In this document: positions 20,436-28,513 of the stretch, one piece after another
Layout of the letters: every line of letters starts with the position of its first letter
Position numbering within the stretch: the first letter of the stretch is position 1
Origin: Echinostoma caproni
Taxonomy: Eukaryota; Platyhelminthes; Trematoda; Plagiorchiida; Echinostomatidae
Length of the DNA: 28,513 bases
Assembly (NCBI GenBank): GCA_900618425.1
Contig: UZAN01039958.1
Coordinates: 9,010-37,522 of the forward strand
Reading direction: 5' to 3'
Made by a program: the position numbers and the translations under genes
The notes under the pieces: model-generated
Database searches by the model: none
What the model was told of the DNA's origin: nothing
The model's input: the letters and a program-made list of their open reading frames with translations, nothing else

Positions 20436-22939
20436 TGAATGAAACTGTTCCCGAAAACGTTCAGAATTCAGGCACACAATTTACCAGAGTTTGGCAAACT
20501 AAGCAACCAGACACCTTCCATTGGATCATGTGTAGACACCTACGCAACTCAGGGATAAGATGATCCTACAAGCAAAAGGTTTCACTGTGATCCGACAGCA
20601 CACAAAACGACCAATTCAGATAACCCAGTGAGATGAGAACAGTGAGAACGATAGAGTCAGTGGAACAAAAGACCAAGAAGGAACCGGTGAAAATGAACGA
20701 ACAAGAGTAGAAATTTGTCAGGCAAATCACACTTGCAGCTACCCACACAATAACTTTATGTGCTTCAATCCCAGTGCGAAGGTGGTTGCGTAAACATCAG
20801 AGATTACCAGTGCCTTTCTTGAATCACCCGAATGACGTCCGGTAGAAAAATGTTGAAGATCATTTTCTTAGAGTTCAGTTTTACTCAATGCGAATGAAAA
20901 CATGTTTGAGGATGAGGTGTTACTTTACCCGAAATTGTATTTTTTTTCTGATGATTTAAATATTAAATATTAAACAAAACACTGAATAATAAAACGAAAG
21001 ATCGGTTAAGGAGCACAAACCTATTTCTCTCAATATATATTCCCTGCTGTTTCTCTGTGTTCCTTTTTTTCATTTATTTGTTCATTTTCCACTCACGACC
21101 CCCCCCCCTTCTTCACCCGGCATTGACAGATCTCGCCCAACAAGATGCTTATTCCTCCCCAATCGCTCTTCGTTTATTTCCTAATTATGGGCATCAAACA
21201 TTTTGCAATCAAACTGATAATGCATTCGTCATTTTAATATCAAGTTACTAATTGCTTTGTTCATCCCAATCGATGGAATTTCAGCTCTCTGCACACACCC
21301 GGGGGTATTTCTAATCTGCATACAGTAAAACGGATAGCGAAATCAGTAAGAGCATCATAACGTTATGCGCTGCAAGTAGCGGGATAATGTGAAAACGGGA
21401 TACTATTTATCTCAGGGTTCGGAAAAACATGCACCCTAACAACTATTTCTATCACAGAAATATAGTACTAATTCAGAGAATATCCCCATGGATAATATGG
21501 AAAACGGTGTTCCCGAACGAAGTACTGTTCAACGTATCACATCAGGCGACGATCACAGTACTGAGGAAATCGGATTGGTTGATTACGGCTCAGGTTATAA
21601 CAATGACCGGGTTGATCCAGCGGAACAAGTGAATGTGATAAGGCTAACGGGTAGTCAATCGAGTTGAGGAGGAAGTGAAAGAAGACAGGTCCAACGAAAT
21701 AACACTAGACAGGTGATCTGATTAAACTGCTGATGAAAGTTATGCGTCCGGGGGAAAAAAACGGGTTGAAGTTAAGTAAGACACACTAGAAACTATACTT
21801 AATGCACAGTACATGATGCAATCGGGAAGGGAAAATGAAAACAACATAATGACTGTTAATATTGTGATGGATGATGATAATGGGTGGGTGGGGAAGGGGT
21901 TTGACGCTTTGCTTTATGCACAATAAATCCGCTGTCCAGGCCACTTTGCTCATAACATGATTTTCAGGGCAGGGGGAGGCAGGGGACGGGCCTAACCTCA
22001 CCAAGGGAATACTCGTGGTTTGAAATGGATTGGGATCGCCAGCTACCGTGAGCCTGTAGCAACGTTTTCTCAAGGGTTCTCAATGGGTAGTCGTGCCTCA
22101 ACCCGGCTCCGTACTGATCAACCCCATATATACTGCATGTTTCTCCCTTCTTCAAACCACATTTAGCCGACACTGCCAAAAAAGGTTTCCACTATTTGCA
22201 ACTGGGATCGTTGGGATACACACAGCGGGACCAAGTTCAGTGGCATTTTTTGGGGAGACGCAACAATCGCTGGGTGAAGGATGAGCGAATGTCTGATAGA
22301 TTGTTGTTGAAGAAGTTGTTTGCAGAAGAGTGTTAACGATAGAGTTAAGCAAGTGGAGATAGCTCATTCTCGTAAAGTATTCAACTCTCAGACCGGTGAG
22401 TAAAACTGAGAGGATCATTTAAAACGGTGACTGAAAACAAAATGACATAAGAAGCAGTTGAACAAATGCTATGGAACTTTCGAAGATCAAAAAACAAGAA
22501 ATCAAAAGGCAAAATTGTTCAATTCTCTTGAAATGGCACTCAAAATGTGAAATACCCGAAAGGATATCGAAACCAAAGTATTGTAAACGTACATCCCATA
22601 GGATTTTCAGATTAAAACGTACAATACAGAGCAATTTAGTGCATACGAATTTCGCTCTTCCCTTTGTCCAGTGGAACAGAGATACCTCTAAACATAGAAT
22701 AGTTAATCAAGAAATAGGAGTACGAACACTATGTTTGGTTAAGGCAGATCGAAGGAACAAAAAACAAGTCACCTTGAAATCTGGAACCGGTGGTAAGATC
22801 ATCTGGTGATTCTAGCCTACGGAATGACTCAAACCACGGAGCGACAGGTTACAGTTTTCGGACAACTGTGATCAATCAAGCTTTCCAGGTGACGTCAGCA
22901 AAATGCCTACGTCTTACAGCTGTTGGAATATAAACCATA
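20436..22939. other. Long non-coding stretch
   Basis: No recognised gene on either strand. Features are limited to a C-run near 21100-21109 and AT-rich tracts. The 112-codon lysine-rich frame at 22471-22809 has no domain I recognise and is opposed by a frame on the other strand. Confidence 0.45.
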
Positions 22940-23100
22940 GGTGGGCGATGGTTGCCCGTTTGGTAACGTCTACAAATTACCACCTCGGGGGATGTGTGTA
23001 AGAACACCACCATCACCGCCTGATTTTCCCTATGAAGGCCCTTTTCATTGGCCGCTTCCCCCTTCCTGAACATTGTATCATTGTGTATTCAATAAAAGGA
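22940..23100 (+). mobile_element. tRNA-derived SINE, second and older copy
   Basis: Aligns with the minus-strand SINE at 2206-2401 over the head and body. Shared parts are GGTAACGTC (22962-22970), an ACCACC..CACCGCC tRNA 3' end (to 23020), TGA-TTTTCCC, ATTGGCCGCTTCCCCCTTCCTGAA-like body and the TATTCAATAAAA end (about 23086-23097). A run of about 12 bases present in the other copy (ATTTGTGTGTTG) is missing. The B box has been destroyed, and no target-site duplication could be found. It is therefore older or more mutated than the first copy. Confidence 0.8.
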
Positions 23101-23449
23101 ACTAAAAATAAAAAAGCCGATTTTAACAGCCAATCAGAAGCCGTGTGGCCCAGAAAGAAACTGAACAACGCCAAAAATACTAGCATGCGGTTGACAGAGA
23201 TTTGGATGACCAAAGAACTTGTCTTGTGCGTATAAATGAATCCATTTGATTTCTGTCAATAAATGAACTGCTATTACTATGGCCTTTTCCTCACCTCTCG
23301 GTTATTTTGTATTTTTGTATTTGTATTTGTAACTTAGTGGGATACTGCGTGCAACTACCTGAGTGATCTAGTGATTACGTTGCGTCGGTGATTGCTAGTC
23401 CATGATTTCTAAATGGTGATTGGTATTTCGTGATCAGTGCGTACCAAAA
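23101..23449. other. Leader region before Ty3/gypsy gag; LTR not identified
   Basis: Between the SINE and gag one would expect an LTR and primer-binding site. A tandem GTATTTGTATTTGTA tract (about 23309-23333) is present, but no pair of LTRs, no TG...CA ends and no tRNA-complementary site could be supported. Confidence 0.3.
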
Positions 23450-24190
23450 TTATTACAATTACCACAAATTAGCGTCGAGCGATTGAAATTCCAATCACTG
23501 AGGGACTTACCCTGTATGCTAGTCTACCTGAGATTGAGTAGTGGGACGAACGGTTCGAATTGTGGTGCAGCATTTGTAAAGGTGGCGCACAAAATCAGTC
23601 AGCCCTATTTCTCAATGCGGAAGACCGTGATTTCTATTCCCTATTAAAAAACCTCGTGTTTCCTGAGGTTGCGGCTTGTCTACCGTACGAATCCCGGAAG
23701 ACGTTGCTGCACAACCATCTGCTGTCCACTTAATTCCAGGCACAATTTAATTCGCTTAATCGTGCCAGGCATGTTCCGTGCCGTGATTTAATTGTGCAGT
23801 TGAACAAATAAGCATCGCGCTGCAACTACGGTGATTGAATGGAAGAACAACTGTGACTGCCTAGTGGCAAGCATGAACAATTTGAAATGGAAGATGCTGG
23901 AGAAGAAGGATTTAACTTTCGCAGGTGCATGGAAGATTCGTGAACAAGATGATGATCTGACAAAAGCGACTTCCAGTGGAACAGACACCGTATTCCAACG
24001 GCAGAAAACGAGACTAATTCGACTTTCATTGACTAAGCACACACCAAAACAACAGCCTGACTCTTCTGGCAACGACAAACTTATTAACCGGTGTTTGTCA
24101 TGCGAAGATTATTACTAGCGCTCCAATTTTCGATTCCATAGTGCCAAATGTCACGCGTGCGGGAAAACTGGCCACATACGGAGAGCGTAA
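23450..24190 (+). pseudogene. Ty3/gypsy gag relic with two zinc knuckles
   Basis: Capsid-like sequence in broken frames: WDERFELW near 23542-23565, DFYSLLKNLVFPE (about 23629-23667), ACLPYESRKTLLHNHLL, FNSLNRARHVP, LIVQLNK, then MEEQL, VASMNN and EKKDLTFAGAWKI (about 23900-23938), the arrangement of K02A2.6-like Ty3/gypsy gags. The nucleocapsid follows: CLSC with Cys codons 24092-24094 and 24101-24103, then CHACGKTGH with Cys codons 24149-24151 and 24158-24160 and His 24173-24175. Stops occur at 23539-23541, 24116-24118 and 24188-24190; the last replaces the final Cys of the second knuckle. At least one frameshift is near 23815-23840. Gag packages element RNA; this copy is dead. Confidence 0.85.
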
Positions 24191-24310
24191 AAACAACCCT
24201 GCTGCAATCTGGCATAACCGTCGGCCGAATAAGAAACCAGCCTTGTGATTTCTCTACAAATCCAAAATCAATATGCACAATTCCTAAACGAAGATGCGTC
24301 ATTATAGTCG

Positions 24311-24526
24311 GGCACCAAGTACAAATTCATTGTGGATACAGGCAATGCGGAATCTATAATTTCAACTGAAGTGATTCGATCCGTCTGTGCGGAAGCCAAA
24401 ATTCGTCAAACGACTGTAAATCATTATTGGCATTACGGTTCACAAACTCCCACTGGTTGGGGAAGTGTCGTTAGCGGTTCGATTGGTGAAAAATTGTTTC
24501 AGTCCTATTCAATTTCTGGTCGCTGA
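24311..24526 (+). pseudogene. Ty3/gypsy aspartic protease relic
   Basis: KFIVDTGNAESIIS (about 24323-24364) carries the retropepsin active-site triad DTG, with the Asp codon at 24335-24337. It is followed by about 60 codons with a HYGSQTPTGWG segment where these proteases have a flap, ending at TGA near 24524-24526. It lies about 120 bases after the gag zinc knuckles, as expected in gag-pol. It processes Gag-Pol in live elements. The DTG is intact, but the enclosing frame is not connected to gag. Confidence 0.82.
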
Positions 24527-25174
24527 GTATATTTAATCCATCCTGAGCCTGAACGCCATATGGAAATTGAAGCAATCTGTGTCACTGCATTGCTGTCCTT
24601 CCCCAGGGGCGGAAAGTGATCATGAGTAGTCCCATTAAAGTTGGAAGTATGTGCACATCACCGTCCAGATTGAAAGTTACTTGTTGCCGACAGTCACGTC
24701 GCGTTGCTCTGGCTCGCACGATGCAACAAAGCGTTTGGTGAGAACGGTTCAAAGTTCTATTGCATCGGAGAACCAGAAGACAATATCAGAATTTGGAAAA
24801 CTGTTGAAAAACGTCCGATGGTAGTGGAAGAATGCGGTGCACCTCAAGTCAAAGAAAACCCGGCTAAACCGATCAAAACACAAGCATTGCGATCATCAGT
24901 GCATTGGAGTGCTTCGACGAACGATTCACCAGATTACCGACGCAAACAGACCAAATACATTTGGAGGAGTCTGGCAGTTCGAACACAGAGTCCACCGAAT
25001 ACAATATCTCCAAATACAGGAATCCCCAAATGGCAATCCGGTATTACTAAAATACACTACGAAACTCAACCCATGGAGTTTCTTACTTTTACAATTTCCA
25101 CTTCTGTATCCGGAAGTTCGAACGAGTTTCCATTGGATTTGTACATAACAAGGCGGAGATCATTTGCGGAATAA
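24527..25174 (+). other. Downstream gag-pol spacer, possibly eroded
   Basis: After protease one expects the PR-RT spacer and RT. A 156-codon frame (24704-25174) has HVALLWLARCNKAFG just at and before its start, which loosely resembles the 'LLG-DW' element after the protease, and VKENPAKPIKTQAL, which loosely resembles the entry to RT. No RT motifs follow. I cannot decide between a strongly diverged pol segment and unrelated sequence. Confidence 0.3.
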
Positions 25175-26418
25175 CTCAAACAGAATACGCACCGATGTTC
25201 GGCAAACAGAGTTACACTGTGCATACGAATTTATGCCAACTACTCAACCCTGCAAAGATACGATCATCATTCCTGGATAAAAGTACGTAGCTAGATAAAC
25301 AGGAATAGATAAGCTGTATAGGCAATGTGGAACCCGAAAGTATCGAGTAGACAACAAAACACTTGTGTGAGATAAAACACATCAGATGGTTCTGATAACC
25401 GATTTTCGTTATCCTACATTTTCCCACAACTATTGTTCTCGAACACTTGAAATTTCCTCATGTTTTACACATTATATGCTTTAGTAGGAGCCTCAGTTAA
25501 GGACGAGGGGATGGAATAATATTGATGAAATATTATTGAAGTATTATTCATTCGGGTTGGTGGGGTTTGATGATGTCTAATTTATTGTGTTCAGTTACGG
25601 GTCCCTAAAATGCTCTGCATAGGGTCGCAATTGAAATTCTTTCATAGGACGAAGGAACAGTGGAATGCGTCCACCTTTGACTCATAGGTTATTATGTGTA
25701 CCATTCAACAAAGCTTCAAAAAAACCGTAATGTAGATCAACAACTACTATACGCATTCAATCAACAACAGTCTCCAAAGCTAAATGAGTGCACACACGGA
25801 CGCATAAATTGATGCTATTTATCATTCTGTACTACAAAAAAGCACAGAACTATTTGCGTTTCCAACGCGACAATCTCTCCTCTCCATTAAAACAATCATT
25901 CAGTACAACACAGTGGCACACATACAGACAGAAAAGCGCACACGTGAATATAAGAAAGAAGCTGAAAAACATTTTTTTCTCTAACAAGACCCCGGGCAAA
26001 ATGAAATTGTTTGTTCTGCGTGAAAAATTGTTATCAGTCCTATGCACACAAGTATGCAGGTCAAGTGAATTGACCAATGACACGTCAAAATAGTAATAGT
26101 TGATAACAGGAAAATTGGAGCACAAAATATACTCCACTCCCGGTAAATACCAACAACTGACGTGATCAGATTGGACTACACAAACAGAATATTCGACCCA
26201 CACTTATCTCACGCGTAATTTTTCTATGCGAATGCACAATGCACGACACGATGGTATTTGTCGTGGTGAAACATCGATTCACCCAGGATCAGTCGTTACT
26301 GAGATTGTTCAGTATGGGAGCACAACAGAAACAGAAAGAACGCGCAAAATGTGCAATTGGTCTGGAGCAGTCCTCGTGCTAACCTTGGAAGCACAGTCCG
26401 TGCGGAGTATGCGGACAT

Positions 26419-26442
26419 TGTGTGTGTGTGTGTGTGTGTGTG
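26419..26442. repeat. (TG)12 microsatellite
   Basis: Twelve uninterrupted TG units. Nearby GTGTGTGTGCGTGCACG (about 26526-26541) is a second, imperfect GT-rich tract. Likely length-polymorphic. Confidence 0.95.
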
Positions 26443-27142
26443 TTTGAACAAGTAGTGTGACCTAGTTGCATAGGAGAAACTAATTATTGTTTCGTCTCTT
26501 ATCACAAGAGATCTGGAGTGAGAGAGTGTGTGTGCGTGCACGAGAGGAAGAATTTACTCCACCAAACGGTAATCGTTCACTTCAGTTGGAATGCTGCACT
26601 CTGCTTGTTGACATCACTCGAATGGTTGTGAAGGAATTTGCTACGTAAGCCAGTTGAGCTGATGCTGTTGGGGATGGCTTCTCCAGTATCCGTACAATAG
26701 AAGTTTTCGTATTATACTGATTGATGTTTCAGTTATAGAATTAACATGAACACAGTTGGACGGTGAGATGGCAACAATGTTATACAGCTACTGGTATCCT
26801 CCGGGAAGGTCAGTCCATATATCGCATGGAATTGAGGGACACTGAAGCTGTCTGAGTTGTGTATGAATTAGCTAGTTCGATCCCAAATCGGGTCGATGGA
26901 TTCGCATTGTTGATGTTACTCAATCAGGTCGAAACAGCTGTCCAGTGCTTCTTAGCTTTGCAGTTCACGCTTCATTTTCTATATACATTTGAAAACGAAT
27001 CAAATCTCCCACTACTGACATGATTTGGGAATTACTATACTGCGGAGTCTTCAAATTTTGGCAGCGCCATCCGTTTTTCCATCATCGGGTTGTTCAATAC
27101 ATAACCATCAAGGGGTCATTTTGTGGCTACTACCTGTTTTTT

Positions 27143-27153
27143 GGGGGGGGGGG
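27143..27153. repeat. G11 homopolymer next to an ambiguous base
   Basis: Eleven consecutive G residues, with an unresolved base 12 positions later (27165). Homopolymer length and the frame across it are unreliable. Confidence 0.9.
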
Positions 27154-27279
27154 CGGAGAAACGGNAAAACCAAAAAGACGGCCGAAAAACGTTCGAAAAA
27201 TCGGATGGAATGTAGCGCCGGTTGGCGAGTTGCTTTCCGGAAAAAGGACCATCACCCATTTGTGTTTCCCCCCCACTGA

Positions 27280-27651
27280 AGTCATTTTCTCTCTTTTACC
27301 GTCCGATCTCTTATCGGAAATATGATCGATCTCACCAGCTTAGGCGAATTACCTGAATTTTTAGAAAGCTGATTTGACAACGAAAGTGATGATGAAATAG
27401 TACACCTGGATGGTTTCGCCAGCTATCGAGTCGATCGTTCTGTTCCTTATTTCAAACGGGATGGCAGTGTCATCACATTTGTCACAAATCAGTGGTGTCA
27501 TCTGACCAAGAATGTATTCCCTTATTCTACACTTTATATAAACGCATCAGTACTTCAATGGAAGCCCAAACATTCACAGATTTTCTTGTCACTCATTCTT
27601 GTGAATTTATATATTGCTCTTCTTGTTCGGCCCATTTCCTTTACGGTTTAA
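27280..27651 (+). pseudogene. CR1-like LINE apurinic-type endonuclease fragment
   Basis: About 124 codons in one frame resembling the N-terminal endonuclease of CR1/Jockey-type LINEs, which nicks the target DNA. Landmarks: VRSLIGNMIDLTSLGELPEFLES (27364-27366 is the Glu of the 'TESWL' motif), TGA at 27370-27372 where the family has Trp, DNESDDEIVHLDGF, SYRVDRS, YFKRDGSVITFV, KNVFPYSTLYINA and LILVNLYIALLVRP. The frame closes with TAA at 27649-27651. Only the first part of the domain is present. It is as well kept as the CR1-like piece at 12866 and could be the same family, but no sequence overlaps to prove it. Confidence 0.8.
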
Positions 27652-27670
27652 TGAAGCTCTATCAACCATT

Positions 27671-27877
27671 TTGTAGCGAGAAGGGAAAACATCTATTGAT
27701 CCAAATCAATGTGGTGAGAAAGGTGACAATGTTTCAAAGACCTTAGGTGGTTAGGTAACGGGTAGCAGAATTGTTAAAGTCACCACAATTAATGCCAAAG
27801 GAAATATTTACATATTCAAGCGATATTGTAGCGAGAAGGCGAGCTGGTTGGGAAAAACGTCTATTGATCCAATTCAA
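27671..27877 (+). repeat. Local direct duplication, about 40 bases
   Basis: TTGTAGCGAGAAGG followed by GAAAA and TCTATTGATCCAA occurs at 27671-27704 and again at 27826-27873, where about 17 extra bases separate the two halves. The copies lie about 155 bases apart just after the LINE endonuclease fragment. Confidence 0.75.
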
Positions 27878-28132
27878 AAGCAAACGGTGTATGCGTACGG
27901 TTATATACAATCAATTCTCAACCGCGCGGCGGGATGATTCATGCCTCTTTCTGTGGATCATTCCTTGTTGATTTTGGTCCCGCACTTGACACGTACGTTG
28001 CCTCTTCTTCCGCGTGCCATTCCAACTGGTTTGATCCGATCGCGGCGCGAGATGCGTTGATCGACATCTCCGGCGTTAGGGCATTCGGTGGATATCTTTC
28101 CCGTTAGCTACGAACTGTCTGTCGGGCTGTAA

Positions 28133-28513
28133 TTGTCGATTCGCTCGTTTCGGGTGGCAGTCAACATTGTCTCGCGAGGCCCTCCCCGCCGCTGCGACTG
28201 CACGTCTGGTCGGGTGAGCCCCATTCTCGATTCAGTCGCTAGCCAGGACTCTCTTTGTACTGCCTCCAATCACATTTGCTCCTCCTCCAAAATGATTGCC
28301 TCCGATGTACCAACATTTCAACTCTTTACCATTTACCCATCCTCCTTGAGGACCCTGATTGATCCGGAAACTGGCGTTTTTCCTCCCCTGAACAGTGAAT
28401 GGTCCCATCTACCTCTGCTTGAACTTTCCGGCCCCCGGTCCCGTTGTTCCGAATCTGTCTTAGTTCATAACCTTTACCTCTGTCCCGGAACGAACGACGG
28501 CCACTTTTGTGAT
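28133..28513 (+). CDS. Open frame running off the right edge, unrecognised
   Basis: After a TAA at 28130-28132 the frame stays open for 127 codons to the window end. An ATG at 28292-28294 with A at -3 is the only good start; before it the frame reads on without stop, so translation could also start upstream or the stretch could be an exon. From the ATG: MIASDVPTFQLFTIYPSSL, then LIDPETGVFPPLN, LELSGPRSRCSES and LCPGTNDGHFC. The region from about 28000 is clearly richer in G+C than the rest of the window. No family recognised. It could be ORF1 of a retroelement or a host exon; its lack of stops contrasts with the relics elsewhere. Confidence 0.4.
   Translation, partial: MSIRSFRVAVNIVSRGPPRRCDCTSGRVSPILDSVASQDSLCTASNHICSSSKMIASDVPTFQLFTIYPSSLRTLIDPETGVFPPLNSEWSHLPLLELSGPRSRCSESVLVHNLYLCPGTNDGHFCD

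Larger units (their letters stand above)
25175..27279. other. Non-coding stretch with microsatellite
   Basis: No recognised gene. Several short AT-rich motifs (for example the repeated ATATTATTGA/GTATTATTCA near 25525-25550) and the TG microsatellite at 26419-26442. Confidence 0.45.

Noticed and set aside
21732..21765. Another hammerhead core starting at CTGATGA near 21732.
   Set aside because: No stem II pairing and no GAAA at a suitable distance. The CTGATGA-type matches near 10757, 14675 and 20948 fail for the same reason.
22471..22809. A 112-codon lysine-rich protein.
   Set aside because: No recognisable motif, AT-rich composition and an opposing frame on the other strand; lysine-rich frames arise easily in A-rich DNA.
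1..24526. Joining the pol relic at 1-1060 and the gag-protease relic at 23450-24526 into one Ty3/gypsy element.
   Set aside because: They are on the same strand but in the wrong order for one element and 22 kb apart, with no LTRs linking them. They are more likely two insertions.
27143..27165. A G-quadruplex-type regulatory site.
   Set aside because: It is a single G run next to an ambiguous base; the length itself may be a sequencing or assembly artefact.

Overview
The window looks like repeat-rich, gene-poor nuclear DNA from a flatworm, most likely a digenean fluke. The assignment rests on the kind and mix of retroelement relics (Ty3/gypsy, Penelope-like, RTE-like and CR1-like elements plus a tRNA-derived SINE) and on how closely their wording resembles fluke copies I remember; it is not proven. 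There are no bacterial operons, ribosome binding sites or CRISPR arrays, and no intact host gene that I can recognise. Isolated single N bases (about 468, 1869, 2498, 12007, 27165) point to a draft eukaryotic assembly.

Layout. 1-1060: decayed Ty3/gypsy pol (end of RT, RNase H, integrase), plus strand. 2023-5115: the best preserved element, a Penelope-like element (PLE), plus strand. It has a hammerhead-ribozyme-like core and a repeated 5' block, an almost continuous reverse transcriptase and a C-terminal GIY-YIG domain; a tRNA-derived SINE has inserted into its 5' region on the minus strand with a perfect 10-bp target-site duplication. 5740-6882: RTE-like LINE RT, minus strand. 7340-8150: heavily decayed CR1-like LINE RT. 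8151-12860: mostly unassigned, with a tRNA-sized insertion-like segment near 9000 and two unrecognised open frames around 9855-10794. 12866-13594: C-terminal part of a CR1-like LINE RT, with one stop codon. 15069-15141: weak tRNA-like segment. 16398-16893: a second locus with both the hammerhead-like core and the repeated 5' block seen upstream of the PLE. 20165-20435: a second PLE GIY-YIG fragment, minus strand. 22940-23100: second, older SINE copy. 23450-24526: Ty3/gypsy gag (capsid and zinc knuckles) and aspartic protease, plus strand. 27280-27651: CR1-like LINE endonuclease fragment with one stop codon. 28133-28513: an unrecognised frame that stays open to the right edge.

The pieces do not form a pathway; they are independent insertions of different ages. 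The most interesting signals are the two hammerhead-like cores paired with a shared downstream block, one of them in front of the PLE, and the SINE whose full anatomy (tRNA head, A and B boxes, A-rich tail, target-site duplication) can be read directly.
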